Of a stretch of 42,518 nt of DNA, positions 1 to 9,231 are shown piece after piece. Made by a program: the position numbers and the translations under genes. The first letter of the stretch is position 1; every line of letters begins with the position of its first letter. This stretch comes from Bacteroidales bacterium (GTDB taxonomy: Bacteria > Bacteroidota > Bacteroidia > Bacteroidales > UBA12077). The notes under the pieces are model-generated. The model saw only the letters and a program-made list of their open reading frames with translations. It was not told the origin of the DNA and searched no databases. The stretch covers positions 1-42,518 of the forward strand of contig JANQHE010000075.1 in the NCBI GenBank assembly GCA_028282785.1, read 5' to 3'.

Positions 1-145
1 GTTTTTAAGATTATACACAACGTAGATTTTGATTGAACCTAATTCGTAATAACCAATCATAACAAAATAGCTATCTAAATCAATCTAATTGTTGCTGTAC
101 CTTCTTAATAATCCACCCTAAAAATTAACCATTAAAATTTAATCT

Positions 146-3088
146 ATGAAAAAACTAACAATTTTTCTCGCATTTTTGCTATTTGTAGGTTTTACAGTAC
201 AAGCACAGATGCAGATTACAGGTAAAGTAACCGGTGTTGAGGACGGATTATCTATACCTGGTGTTTCAGTTGTTGTAAAAGGCAATCCAACTATTGGGAC
301 TACAACTGATATCAATGGTAATTACTCTTTGACAGTTCCAAGCAATACAATCACATTAGTGTATAGTTTTGTTGGAATGGCAACCAAAGAAGAAATTATC
401 GGAGGACGTTCTGTTATTAATGTTGTTTTAACAACTGATATTATGGAAATGGACGAGGTCGTTGTTGTTGCATATGGAGCTAAAAGAAAAGGAGCCATTA
501 CCGGGTCAGTAGATGTTGTTGATGAAACTGTTTTGGAGAAATCAACAGCAGCTAGTTTCGATCAGATCCTTCAAGGTCGCGCAACAGGTGTTCAGGTAAC
601 TGCAACTAATGGTATCCCCGGAGCACAAGCTTCAATTCGTATTCGAGGCACAGGATCTATTGATGCTTCAACTGAGCCATTATACGTTGTTGACGGCGTT
701 CCAGTTGACTTTTCAAACTTCAATCTGATCAATCCTAACGACATTAGTTCGATGTCTATATTAAAGGATGCTTCTGCAGCTGCTTTGTATGGTTCTCGTG
801 CGGCGAATGGTGTAATTCTTATTACTACAAAGAAAGGAAGCAAGACAAAATCAGAGATTACATATAGTTATCAGCACGGATATTCTAATATGCAATTAGG
901 CAATATTGAAATGATGAATGCTGAACAAAAGTTACAGTATGAACAGGACCTTGGTTATCGGACTTATACTCAGGTAGAAGTTGATTCATTAGTGAGGCAA
1001 TCTCATGATTGGTTTGAGACATTATCAAGAACAGGTACAACAAAGAGTCACCAGTTATCAGTTTCAGGTGGGTCAGATAACACTAATTACTATTTCTCTT
1101 TGGGTAAATTTGACCAGAAAGGTATTTCTTATGGTTCTTATATTGATCGAATGAGTGCCAGAGTGAATATTGATCATAAAGTTAAGGATTGGTTTAAAAT
1201 TGGTAATACATTTAGTATTGCGCAAGCAGATTATGGTGAGTTAAGAGATATTAGAAATGCTCAAAATCCTTTTGCTGCAATGTTTTACTACAATCCTTAT
1301 GAAGCTGAAAAACTTCCTGATGGAGAATGGAATCCCACTCATGCAGGATTTAGTGTCTCTGAGGCAATAATACATAACGAAGAAACTTATAGCCGTATCA
1401 GGGGTATCGGTAATGTATATGGCGAAGTAGCGTTTTTAGATGGATTTACATTAAAAACCTCTGCAGGTATTGATTACCAGGAAAGGTTTAGGGAAAAATA
1501 CAATGAACCCGGCTCCATATTAGCAAGTTATGTGGGAGATAATAAATTTGATGACTATACACAATGGTATTCATATGTATGGACTAATACTTTAAATTAC
1601 AGAAAAACATTTAATGATGTACATGAATTTAACATTTTAGCTGGTACAGAGTATAATAAATATTATCGCTATTTTTTAGAATGTATAGGTAATACCTTCC
1701 CAACAGCTAAATTAAGTACTTTAGATGTTGCTGCAACGATTGAAGATGGTGGATCAAACAAAAGAGAGTGGTCATTAATGTCATATTTTGGAATGTTAGC
1801 TTATAACTTTAATCAAAAGTATTTTGCTGATGCATCTATAAGACGCGACGGAAGTTCCAGGTTTGGAGCAAATAACCGTTATGGTACCTTCTGGGCAGTA
1901 GGTGCTGGATGGAATCTACATGAAGAAGACTTTATGAAGCCAATATCTATACTTAGCAGGTTACAGTTAAGAGCTAGTATTGGTACATCTGGTAATACTG
2001 ATATTGATGAGTATGAACCATTAGGATTATATTCTTTTGGTAGCTATGGAGGGCAATCAGCTGCATATCAGTACCAAATTGAAAATGCAGATATTTCATG
2101 GGAAAAAACCATGGCTCAAACATATGGTGTAGATTTTGCTTTACTTAATCATAGATTGAGAGGTACTTTTAACTACTATACAAGAAATACTACGGATATC
2201 TTATTAAATGTACCATTATCAAAAACTTCAGGTTTTGATCAGCAAAGGCAAAATGTTGGTGAATTAAAGAACTCAGGAGTTGAATTTGAACTAAATGGTG
2301 ACCTTGTTAAAACTAATGAGTTACTTGTAACATTAGGCGCCAGTATTTCACACAATAAGAATGAAATAACTAAACTATATGAAGGGCAAGACATTATATC
2401 TGATCCTACAGGGCGAACTATGATCCGTGAAGGAGAACCAATTCATAGTTACTATATGGTTCGTTATGCGGGTGTTAATCCAGTAAATGGAGAAGCATTA
2501 TACTACGACAAAGATGAAAATGTAACTAATGTTTGGAATGGTGATGATGCTGTATTATTAGATAAAACTCCACATCCAAAGTATTTTGGTAATGTATCAC
2601 TTGATGTTCAATATAAAGGCTTCACCCTATCATCGATTTTATATTATAACTATGGTAATTATATTGTAAACGGTATTATGTTCTTCACCGATAGCGATGG
2701 AGCCAATATTACTGATAATGCATCAACAAGAATGCTAGATGCCTGGCAGAAACCTGGTGACATTACGGATGTTCCAAGACAAGATATGACAAATTCTCAA
2801 CACTACTCAACTCGTTATTTAGAAGATGCTTCTTATCTTCGTTTAAGGGATTTAACTCTTTCTTACAGTATTCCTGAAAGATTTATTGAAAAAGTTAAGC
2901 TTTCCAGAGCTTCAATATTTATTAAAGGAACAAACTTATTTACTTATTCTCCAAACTTTAGTGGATTTGACCCGGAAGTAGGTAATCCTAGCGAAGAAAG
3001 TTCTGGGTTTTCTCCATTCGGTACTTTCTATGATTTTAGTTACCCAACTTCCAGAACATTTACATTTGGTGTTGAAGTAAGCTTCTAA
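146..3088 (+). CDS. SusC/RagA-type TonB-dependent outer-membrane transporter
   Basis: This is an outer-membrane barrel that takes up a ligand captured by its SusD partner, powered by TonB. The 980-residue protein starts with a signal peptide ending near VQAQ. A carboxypeptidase-regulatory-like domain follows (about 22-97, with the DINGNYSLTV signature), then a TonB-box-like stretch (MDEVVVVAYG, about 102-111). The plug (about 115-230) carries QGRATGVQV, IRIRGTGS and PLYVVDGVPVD. The rest is a large beta barrel ending in aromatic Phe, as BAM substrates do. Length is normal for SusC. It leads an operon: SusD begins 25 bases downstream. No glycosidase, peptidase or sigma/anti-sigma pair is next to it, so the substrate cannot be named. 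The family call is very secure. Confidence 0.97.
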   Translation: MKKLTIFLAFLLFVGFTVQAQMQITGKVTGVEDGLSIPGVSVVVKGNPTIGTTTDINGNYSLTVPSNTITLVYSFVGMATKEEIIGGRSVINVVLTTDIMEMDEVVVVAYGAKRKGAITGSVDVVDETVLEKSTAASFDQILQGRATGVQVTATNGIPGAQASIRIRGTGSIDASTEPLYVVDGVPVDFSNFNLINPNDISSMSILKDASAAALYGSRAANGVILITTKKGSKTKSEITYSYQHGYSNMQLGNIEMMNAEQKLQYEQDLGYRTYTQVEVDSLVRQSHDWFETLSRTGTTKSHQLSVSGGSDNTNYYFSLGKFDQKGISYGSYIDRMSARVNIDHKVKDWFKIGNTFSIAQADYGELRDIRNAQNPFAAMFYYNPYEAEKLPDGEWNPTHAGFSVSEAIIHNEETYSRIRGIGNVYGEVAFLDGFTLKTSAGIDYQERFREKYNEPGSILASYVGDNKFDDYTQWYSYVWTNTLNYRKTFNDVHEFNILAGTEYNKYYRYFLECIGNTFPTAKLSTLDVAATIEDGGSNKREWSLMSYFGMLAYNFNQKYFADASIRRDGSSRFGANNRYGTFWAVGAGWNLHEEDFMKPISILSRLQLRASIGTSGNTDIDEYEPLGLYSFGSYGGQSAAYQYQIENADISWEKTMAQTYGVDFALLNHRLRGTFNYYTRNTTDILLNVPLSKTSGFDQQRQNVGELKNSGVEFELNGDLVKTNELLVTLGASISHNKNEITKLYEGQDIISDPTGRTMIREGEPIHSYYMVRYAGVNPVNGEALYYDKDENVTNVWNGDDAVLLDKTPHPKYFGNVSLDVQYKGFTLSSILYYNYGNYIVNGIMFFTDSDGANITDNASTRMLDAWQKPGDITDVPRQDMTNSQHYSTRYLEDASYLRLRDLTLSYSIPERFIEKVKLSRASIFIKGTNLFTYSPNFSGFDPEVGNPSEESSGFSPFGTFYDFSYPTSRTFTFGVEVSF

Positions 3089-3113
3089 TTAATAATTATT
3101 AAAGATTAAGAAA

Positions 3114-4565
3114 ATGAAGAAACTATTATTTATATTAAGTATAATAAGTGTTTTAGGAATAATTTCATGTGATGATAAATTAGGCCTGGAACCATGGCAA
3201 AGTGCTTCTACAGATGGAGTATTTACGTCAATTGAAGATTTCGACAATGGTATTCGTGGTGTATTCACTGAATTACATGATTGGGGAGCATATGGTGGTG
3301 CACTCTTTATTTATCCTGATGTTGCTGCTGATAATTTGATTCAATGTAGGGATGGCCGTTTAACCTTAACTACTGTTCAGAACTGGACTTATGCTTCAGA
3401 TTATTATATGGCAAATGCAATATGGTCACAATTCTACGATGCATTAAATAACTGTAACCTGGTAATTGAAAACCTAGTTGATTTTGAAGTAGATGAAGAT
3501 GATCAGGTATTGAAGAACCAATATTTAGGAGAAGCTTATGCACTGCGAGCCTTATTACATTACGAATTAGTTAAAGTTTTTGGTAAAGCTTATTCACAAG
3601 CAAGTGCCAGTGATTTAGGTGTACCTTATATGTTAGAATCAAATGTTGGGACTCCAGAAAGAGAAACAGTGATAAGCAATTATAATAATATAGTTGCAGA
3701 CTTAACTCAAGCGATTTCATTAGTTACTATTGATGATGGCAGATTCAGAATGTCTCCTGCTGCTGTGAATGCAATATTTGCTCAAGTTGACATGGAAATG
3801 GGCAATTATGGTGATGCTATAACACATGCAACTGCTTGTTTAGCTGACCGTCCAATTTGTTCACGTACTAATTTCGAAGGTGTTTGGACTGATGATGTTG
3901 CTGACGGTGGTGTACTTTATGTTCAGGTTACTGAACAAGATGAAGATGGTGCCGGAGATCAAATTAAATTAGGTACTGATTATAGCCAAACTAGTGCTAC
4001 ATCAGGCACAAAATCGGAATATGTAATTGATTATGATTTATATCAACAATATGCTGCGACCGACATTAGGCTTGATGCATATATTACAACAAGTGTGTAT
4101 AATGGAACTATGTATAACCACATAAAGAAATATATGCAGAAAACAGGCTCTAGTACTCCGGATTTAGTTGACCTCAAGGTAATTCGTGCCGCTGAAGTAT
4201 TATTAATTAGAGCAGAAGCTAATTATAGAGACGGTAACCCGGGATCAGCTCTTAATGATTTAAATGACCTTAGAGCAGAACGTTACTCAGGATTTGTTGA
4301 TGGAACAGAATCAGGTGCTGCATTATTAAATGCAATATTATTAGAGCGCAGGTTAGAATTAGCATTCGAAGGCGACCGTTTCTTTACGCTTAAACGATTA
4401 GGACAAAGTGTTGCAAGAAATGGTTCGTATGGAGACCATGCAGATGGCACAGGGGATTTATATAATGTACTCAATTTATCTGTAGGCGATTATAGGTTTG
4501 AAATGCCAATTCCATTAAGTGAGATGAATGCTAACCCCAACATGGTGCAAAATTCTGGATATTAA
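3114..4565 (+). CDS. SusD/RagB-type surface lipoprotein
   Basis: This is the nutrient-binding lid of the SusC transporter, anchored on the outer face of the outer membrane. The 483-residue protein has a lipoprotein signal peptide with the lipobox around IISC (Cys19), then acidic DD residues typical of Bacteroidota surface export. The helical SusD/TPR fold is recognisable: an N-terminal region with W(A)SQFYDALNNCNLVIE, then GEAYALRALLHYELVKVFG, and a C-terminal LLIRAEANYRDGN...LNDLRAERY...ILLERRLELAFEGDRFFTLKRLG, the classic SusD end motif. It lies 25 bases after SusC and 20 bases before the third gene, so co-transcription is likely. Substrate is unknown. Confidence 0.96.
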   Translation: MKKLLFILSIISVLGIISCDDKLGLEPWQSASTDGVFTSIEDFDNGIRGVFTELHDWGAYGGALFIYPDVAADNLIQCRDGRLTLTTVQNWTYASDYYMANAIWSQFYDALNNCNLVIENLVDFEVDEDDQVLKNQYLGEAYALRALLHYELVKVFGKAYSQASASDLGVPYMLESNVGTPERETVISNYNNIVADLTQAISLVTIDDGRFRMSPAAVNAIFAQVDMEMGNYGDAITHATACLADRPICSRTNFEGVWTDDVADGGVLYVQVTEQDEDGAGDQIKLGTDYSQTSATSGTKSEYVIDYDLYQQYAATDIRLDAYITTSVYNGTMYNHIKKYMQKTGSSTPDLVDLKVIRAAEVLLIRAEANYRDGNPGSALNDLNDLRAERYSGFVDGTESGAALLNAILLERRLELAFEGDRFFTLKRLGQSVARNGSYGDHADGTGDLYNVLNLSVGDYRFEMPIPLSEMNANPNMVQNSGY

Positions 4566-4585
4566 TATTAAAAATTGCAAAAATT

Positions 4586-5473
4586 ATGAAAAATATATTT
4601 AAGTATTTAATTATAATATCGTTTGGAGTATTTCTTTTTACTTCTTGCGAAGAGGATGCTATAACGATCTCAGAGAAAATAGTAGGGTTTGATGGAAATC
4701 TCTCTGGTAGCATTGAAGAGTCATCAAGCTCTGTGTTAGTTATCCCTGTTTATAATGCAGCAGCTTCTGGTGCAGGTTGTACAGTAACTTTTTCATTATC
4801 AACTGAAGGAATAGACAATCCAGCAATAGAAGGAACTGATTTTAATGTTATTAATTCATCAAATACATTAACATTTGCGAATTATTATTCTACAGATACA
4901 ATTTATATTGATGCTATTGATAATGATTTATATGATAGAAATAAAACAGTAAATATTGTATTATCAAATCCTACTAATGGTTTTGAATTATCAAACGAAT
5001 CAATTTTTGAATTATCAGTAATAGACAATGAACATCCATTAGCATTAGTAATTGGCATATATTCTATGACTTATAGTGGTTACTGGGATAAGAAGTCATC
5101 CAATTTTGTTGAAAAGAGTATTGTAAAAGGAACATATAATGTAACAACAACGCCAGATCCTGAAGATGAAACTAAGCTAATTGTTTCTGGAATTGTAGGT
5201 GGAGCTGATGATGTTTCTGCTTCTGTAGATTTAGATGCTATGACTATTACATTTGAAAGACAACCTGTTGGAGATCACGCAGGTTATGGAGAAACCGATT
5301 TGACTTCAGGTGTTCCAGGTACTGGTGGAGTTTCTGCTAATACAGCTGCAATTGTTGGTACAATAGATTCTGATGGAACTATCCATGTTGATAATTTCGG
5401 TTTTATATTAACCAGTGGAGATTATGCAGGATATTGGTGGGATTTCTACCTAACCTCCGTATGGACAAAATAG
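4586..5473 (+). CDS. Calx-beta-like lipoprotein of the SusCD operon
   Basis: The 295-residue protein is a predicted lipoprotein (signal peptide followed by FTSCEEDA). Residues about 35-150 look like a Calx-beta domain, with the typical DNDLYDRNKTVNIVLSNP stretch and a closing VIDNE. The C-terminal half (about 155-295) is Gly/Ser/Asp-rich beta sequence with YAGYWWDFYL at the end, which I do not recognise. It is the third gene of the SusCD operon, 20 bases after SusD, the place where accessory surface ligand-binding lipoproteins are usually found. A role in binding the same ligand on the cell surface is inferred from position only. A strong hairpin terminator follows, so the operon probably ends here. 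Confidence 0.8.
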   Translation: MKNIFKYLIIISFGVFLFTSCEEDAITISEKIVGFDGNLSGSIEESSSSVLVIPVYNAAASGAGCTVTFSLSTEGIDNPAIEGTDFNVINSSNTLTFANYYSTDTIYIDAIDNDLYDRNKTVNIVLSNPTNGFELSNESIFELSVIDNEHPLALVIGIYSMTYSGYWDKKSSNFVEKSIVKGTYNVTTTPDPEDETKLIVSGIVGGADDVSASVDLDAMTITFERQPVGDHAGYGETDLTSGVPGTGGVSANTAAIVGTIDSDGTIHVDNFGFILTSGDYAGYWWDFYLTSVWTK

Positions 5474-5492
5474 AGTAAAATATATCTTAATT

Positions 5493-5529
5493 AGAAGCTG
5501 CCCTTAAGGAGAGCAGCTTCTATTTTCTT
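5493..5529 (+). terminator. Rho-independent terminator of the SusCD operon
   Basis: A perfect 9-bp stem AGAAGCTGC / GCAGCTTCT encloses an 11-nt loop that itself contains CCTTAAGG. It is followed by TATTTTCTT. It lies 20 bases after the stop of the third gene. Confidence 0.85.
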
Positions 5530-5597
5530 AATTTAAAGTTTAATTAATACAAATCTATTAAGGTACCATTACATGTTGAAAACAAAAATTTAAAATT

Positions 5598-6284
5598 ATG
5601 AAAATTGTTTTTAGTTTATTAATTATTATAAGCACTCTGACAAGTTTCTCACAAATAGAAAATAACTATTATTCAATAAACTCACAATATTTGTTTAATA
5701 CATTTAATTCAGGAGAAATTTATTTTAAAGATGGGAACATAGTCAAAGGAGAATTAAACTATAATGTTCTTGTAGATGAATTTCATTATATTCAAAATGG
5801 TATTCTAAAAACATTCACAGAAAATGACATAAAAATAATTAGTAAAATAATCATTGCAGATAAACAATTTATTTTTAAGGATAGAATAACATATGAAGTT
5901 ATCAATAGTAGTAAAACCCTTCTATTATTAAAAAGAGCTGCATCACAGGATAATATCAATCAAAATACTGGAGCATATGGTACTAGTCCCAATACATCAG
6001 CAAATAAAAAAATATATACCCTATCCCATACTATTGGCCATGAAATGGAAAAAGATGCGTTGGTAAATATAAAAAATGACAAAAACAGTGATGAAATCAA
6101 TATAAGAAAATCATTTTATATAATCTATAATAATGATCTATACCACGCAAATAAAAGAACAATCTATAAGCTATTTAGAAGTAAGGATATTATTAAAGTT
6201 TTTATTAAAAAAGAGAAAATAGATATGAAAGTTGCTAAAGACCTTATTAGATTAATTCTATTTTGTGAAAACTTATCGAATTAA
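5598..6284 (+). CDS. Exported protein of unknown function
   Basis: I do not recognise a named family. The 228-residue protein begins with a clear signal peptide (MKIVFSLLIIISTLTSFSQ) and has no lipobox, so it is probably periplasmic or secreted. The N-terminal half has a pattern common in small Bacteroidota exported proteins: GEIYFKDGNIVKGELNYN followed by a beta-rich segment on whether a field is filled (FTENDIKIISKIIIADKQFIFKD). The C-terminal half is Lys/Ile-rich and ends in a helical stretch. It has its own promoter space after the upstream terminator and sits 12 bases before the next gene, so the two may be co-transcribed. Base composition is more AT-rich than the neighbours. Function is unknown. 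Confidence 0.75.
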   Translation: MKIVFSLLIIISTLTSFSQIENNYYSINSQYLFNTFNSGEIYFKDGNIVKGELNYNVLVDEFHYIQNGILKTFTENDIKIISKIIIADKQFIFKDRITYEVINSSKTLLLLKRAASQDNINQNTGAYGTSPNTSANKKIYTLSHTIGHEMEKDALVNIKNDKNSDEINIRKSFYIIYNNDLYHANKRTIYKLFRSKDIIKVFIKKEKIDMKVAKDLIRLILFCENLSN

Positions 6285-6296
6285 TATATTCATAAC

Positions 6297-6776
6297 ATGA
6301 ATAAAATTCTAATTATTCATATATTATGCTTAATTATATCAACTTCTTGTACTAAGCAAAAAAAGCTTTCATTGATCAAGCTTCAGAAAAAGTCATTATC
6401 GAAGAAACCATCAAAAACACCATTGTCTGAGCTAAAGATAAAGACTCATTTATTAGATAGGATCATAGCCGACGACAAAAATTACCTGGAAGTTCATCCA
6501 GCCAATAATGTTGTTGTACGCATTGAACAGTTTAAACAAGCAGAACAATTTTGGTTAGATACAAGATTTAAACATGTTGGTTTTGAAACCTGGGATATGC
6601 ATATTATTATCTCTCAAGATGGCACCGTTGCCTGGTATTACTGCATGCTTAACGATTTAAACGATTGGGATGGTCAGTTTGTAAATTGGGAAAACACTCG
6701 TTGGGTCGGTGTTTTAAAAAAAAGAAATGGAAGTAGGCGAATAGCTCAAATGCGCTTCTCTTATCCTTCAAAATAA
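6297..6776 (+). CDS. SnoaL/NTF2-like domain lipoprotein
   Basis: The 159-residue protein carries a short lipoprotein signal (LIISTSC, Cys18). The C-terminal part (about 50-157) resembles the SnoaL-like/NTF2 cone fold of small exported Bacteroidota proteins: an early WDMHIIISQDGTVAWYYCML strand pair and the hallmark ending NWENTRWVGVLKKRNGSRRIAQMRFSYP. In that family the last segment usually reads GxWRIxQMHxSx; here an Arg replaces the Trp and an Arg replaces the His. These proteins often bind small ligands or act as non-enzymatic partners, so no reaction can be assigned. It follows the preceding gene by 12 bases and converges with the regulator gene downstream. Confidence 0.7.
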   Translation: MNKILIIHILCLIISTSCTKQKKLSLIKLQKKSLSKKPSKTPLSELKIKTHLLDRIIADDKNYLEVHPANNVVVRIEQFKQAEQFWLDTRFKHVGFETWDMHIIISQDGTVAWYYCMLNDLNDWDGQFVNWENTRWVGVLKKRNGSRRIAQMRFSYPSK

Positions 6777-6805
6777 TGACTAGCTATCCTCTTTAACGGC
6801 TACTT

Positions 6806-7498
6806 TTATCCGGTTACGCTAATTTTATTAAGTAGTTCAGCGTTTAGTATTGTAATTTTTCTGTGATCCATTTCTATTATACCATCATCGACAAAATCTT
6901 TTAAGATCCTTGTTACCGATTCACGGGTACTTCCCACAAAAGAGGCAAGCTCATTTCTATTTAATGGTATTTCAAATGAATCAGAATCAAAAATGCTTTC
7001 TGAAAAGAATAATAAAACCTCAGCCATATAACCACAAAGCTGCTTTTGGGTTTTACTTGCACATCGACTAAAATGGTTGATTATATCTTCACTTAAACAA
7101 GTAATCAATCGCTGTGCAAAATCTCCATTACTTACAATAAATTCGTTAAAAGTATTCAAATCAATAAAGCATGCATCAACTTTTGTTAATGCTGTTGCTG
7201 AATACGGATGGACCCTGTCCGCAAAACTTGATGGTAATCCTATAAATTCAGGAGCTTTAGCTACTTTGATTATTTCTTCTTTTTTTAAAGGCCCCGGCAT
7301 ATGGAGTTTAACTAATCCATCCTTTATATAAATAATATTTGTTGAAAGCGATCCCTGCTTTATTATTTGTTCTCCTTTTGTAAAGCTTATTCCCACACTA
7401 TTACAACATAGTTTTTCCAGTTCATGATTATTCAATGTAGTTGCTGGTGTAGACTTAATTATACAGGTAGAACAGTTACATACTTCACTCATATTCAT
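6806..7498 (-). CDS. Crp/Fnr-family regulator with FNR-like cysteine set
   Basis: This is a transcription factor with an N-terminal cyclic-nucleotide-like beta roll and a C-terminal winged helix. I place the start at the ATG at 7498 (a TTG 15 bases upstream is less likely), giving 230 residues. The extreme N-terminus carries C7-x-C9-x2-C12 (SEVCNCSTC), and Cys110 in VDACFIDL aligns by eye with the fourth [4Fe-4S] ligand of E. coli FNR (Cys122, VCEIPF). An oxygen- or redox-sensing cluster is therefore plausible. The recognition helix reads STRESVTRIL, matching the Arg-Glu-x3-Arg contacts of CRP (SRETVGRIL), not those of FNR. A perfect TGTGA-N6-TCACA palindrome lies 20 bases upstream of the start, suggesting autoregulation and control of the divergent DsrE2 gene. 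Confidence 0.9.
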   Translation of the reverse strand: MNMSEVCNCSTCIIKSTPATTLNNHELEKLCCNSVGISFTKGEQIIKQGSLSTNIIYIKDGLVKLHMPGPLKKEEIIKVAKAPEFIGLPSSFADRVHPYSATALTKVDACFIDLNTFNEFIVSNGDFAQRLITCLSEDIINHFSRCASKTQKQLCGYMAEVLLFFSESIFDSDSFEIPLNRNELASFVGSTRESVTRILKDFVDDGIIEMDHRKITILNAELLNKISVTG

Positions 7499-7517
7499 AT
7501 CAACATTAATCAAAATT

Positions 7518-7533
7518 TGTGATAAATATCACA
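7518..7533. promoter_or_regulatory. CRP-type operator in the divergent regulator/DsrE2 promoter
   Basis: A perfect palindrome TGTGATAAATATCACA, i.e. TGTGA-N6-TCACA. It lies 20 bases upstream of the ATG of the minus-strand regulator (7498) and about 112 bases upstream of the plus-strand DsrE2-like gene. The half-site is the one contacted by an Arg-Glu-x3-Arg recognition helix, which the adjacent regulator has. Confidence 0.75.
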
Positions 7534-7645
7534 TTTAAATAAAAGACATATCACGCTTACAAACAGCAAAGTTAATAGAAAATTATTGACTTTTGACATC
7601 ATCTAATTATATAGATACTTAAGGTTGTAGATAAAACATAAAAAA

Positions 7646-8185
7646 ATGGATATAGAAAAACAAATTCTTGAATTAAAAGCTAAAGTTGATAAACTGGAAA
7701 AGGGTACAAAAGATCAAATTAGTATAGTGGTCTTTTCCGGTGAATTAGATAAACTATTGGCTGCATTAATTATAGCAACTGGTGCTACTGCAATGGATAC
7801 CGAAGTAAAATTATTCTTTACTTTTTGGGCAACCGCAGCATTGAGAGATAAAAAGAAAAAAGCTAATGGAAAAAATTTCATGTCGAAAATGTTTGGAATG
7901 ATGTTACCTAAAGGTAGCACTAAAGTTAAACTATCAAAAATGAATATGGGTGGCATGGGAACAGCTATGTTAAAAAGCTTAATGAAAAAGAAGAATGTTG
8001 CCTCACTTGATGAAATGCTTAAAACCGCAGGTCAACTTGGTGTTGAAATTAACATTTGTGAAATGTCAATGGACTTAATGGGATTTAAACCAGAAGAAAT
8101 GATTGATTATCCAAATCTAAATTATTGTGGTGTGGGGTCATATCTTGCTGATGCAGATGAAAGTAAAGTACAATTATTTATATAA
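7646..8185 (+). CDS. DsrE2-like sulfur-carrier protein
   Basis: This is a DsrE/DsrF/DrsH-like protein of the DsrE2 kind, a group that carries sulfane sulfur on a conserved Cys and is often found with TusA and rhodanese. The 179-residue protein has an N-terminal coiled-coil-like stretch (1-22) and the strand ISIVVFSGELDKLLAALIIATGA with GELDKL. A FFTFW segment follows (57-61). The middle is Met/Lys-rich and probably amphipathic (80-115). The likely reactive Cys is Cys138 in VEINICEMSMDLMGF, with a second at Cys161 (NYCGVGSYL). It is transcribed divergently from the regulator upstream and overlaps no other gene. TusA follows after 11 bases, so the pair is almost surely one transcript. The role as persulfide carrier comes from the family. 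Confidence 0.9.
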   Translation: MDIEKQILELKAKVDKLEKGTKDQISIVVFSGELDKLLAALIIATGATAMDTEVKLFFTFWATAALRDKKKKANGKNFMSKMFGMMLPKGSTKVKLSKMNMGGMGTAMLKSLMKKKNVASLDEMLKTAGQLGVEINICEMSMDLMGFKPEEMIDYPNLNYCGVGSYLADADESKVQLFI

Positions 8186-8196
8186 ATCATTAAATT

Positions 8197-8448
8197 ATGA
8201 CAACAGAAGAATTAAAAGCAATTAAAGAAAATTTATTAGTTGATTCAAGAGGTACCGCCTGTCCTGGTCCGCTTTTAGCCGTTAAACAAGCAATTGGTGA
8301 ATTAGAAAGTGGTCAGATTATGCAAATATTATCATCTGATGCCGGAACCAAAAGAGACATTCCAAGATGGTGCAATAAGCAAGGACATGAATATTTAGGT
8401 GATTTTGAAGAAGCCGGAGTTCATACCCTATACTTAAAAAAGGCATAA
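8197..8448 (+). CDS. TusA-like sulfurtransferase (copy 1)
   Basis: A small cytoplasmic sulfur carrier of the TusA/SirA family. The 83-residue protein holds the persulfide-forming Cys22 in ACPGPLL, the CPxP signature, and a second conserved Cys59 in the IPRWCNKQGH segment, typical of the TusA forms that travel with DsrE and YeeE genes. Copies 1 and 3 (15216-15467) are about 81% identical by direct comparison (67 of 83 residues). Both pair with a DsrE-family gene just upstream, so a DsrE-TusA module has been duplicated. The gene is 11 bases from DsrE2. Its 3' end converges with the second regulator across 34 bases with no clear terminator. Confidence 0.95.
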   Translation: MTTEELKAIKENLLVDSRGTACPGPLLAVKQAIGELESGQIMQILSSDAGTKRDIPRWCNKQGHEYLGDFEEAGVHTLYLKKA

Positions 8449-8482
8449 ACTTAATTTATTAGTTCTTTGACATCATTTAATT

Positions 8483-9178
8483 TTAACCGTATTCGCTAAT
8501 TTTTCTTAACAAGTCATAATTAGCGATTTTTATTCTCTTACCGGTTAATTCAATAATTCCGTCATCCTTAAACTTTTTGAGCATACGAATAACACTTTCC
8601 GTGGACATTCCCGTAAGCTCGGCAAGTTCTTTTCTTGATAAGTTTAATTCAAATTCTTCCTTTTTAAATATTCTTTCAGCTAAACATAAAAGGATGTCAG
8701 CCATTCGGCCGTATAACTGTTTATGGGTTAAACAGAAAAATCTCCCAAATGTTTGTAATGAGTTTTCGCATAAAATATCAATGATCGATGCAGCAAACTT
8801 GGCATTCTGACTAATGATCTGACGAAAAATTTTAAGATTAATTAAACTCGCAACAGAATCCTCATAGGCATGAGAAGAATAATGAAAGGTATTGTTACCA
8901 TCTAAAATTGATGTTAATCCTATTAAATTTCCGGAAGGTATGATCTTTAAAATTAACGAATCATTTAAACCCTCTAAATATATTTTAGCCAGGCCCTCTT
9001 TTAAATATATGATATGTGGAGCAATGGTTCCGTGTTTACATATGGTCTCACCTTTTTTGAACTTAACTTCAACAGAGTTTTTATCAATTAATTCAACTTC
9101 TTCCGGTGTAAGATGATCAAAACAAAGGCATTTTGCTTGACTTACAGTACAACTATTAAGTGGAGTTATGTTATTCAT
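8483..9178 (-). CDS. Second Crp/Fnr-family regulator
   Basis: A 231-residue paralogue of the upstream regulator with the same beta-roll plus winged-helix layout. N-terminal cysteines are C10, C17 and C19 (CTVSQAKCLC). The position matching FNR Cys122 is Ser111 (SVASLINL), so the four-cysteine FNR set is incomplete; Cys47 or Cys137 might serve. The recognition helix reads MSTESVIRML: Glu194 and Arg198 are kept but the CRP Arg is Thr193, which resembles FNR (TVETISRLL). The palindrome CTGAT-N4-ATCAG upstream at 9232-9253 fits such a helix. The gene sits between the first TusA and the second TusA-YeeE block and probably controls the latter. Confidence 0.9.
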   Translation of the reverse strand: MNNITPLNSCTVSQAKCLCFDHLTPEEVELIDKNSVEVKFKKGETICKHGTIAPHIIYLKEGLAKIYLEGLNDSLILKIIPSGNLIGLTSILDGNNTFHYSSHAYEDSVASLINLKIFRQIISQNAKFAASIIDILCENSLQTFGRFFCLTHKQLYGRMADILLCLAERIFKKEEFELNLSRKELAELTGMSTESVIRMLKKFKDDGIIELTGKRIKIANYDLLRKISEYG

Positions 9179-9231
9179 AGCTATATATTTATATGTGTAG
9201 AATTTTGTAAATATAACAATAAATCAGAAAA

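Noticed and set aside
97-109. GTACCTTCTTAAT before the SusC gene recurs at 22470-22482
   Set aside because: Thirteen bases in AT-rich DNA; the second site has no plus-strand gene within reach. Chance match is likely.
6777-6805. Imperfect TAACGG/CCGGTTA repeat between the SnoaL-like gene and regulator 1
   Set aside because: The arms do not pair fully and no T run follows, so I do not call a terminator.
8449-8482. A possible terminator between TusA copy 1 and regulator 2
   Set aside because: The 34-base gap holds no stem of more than a few bases.
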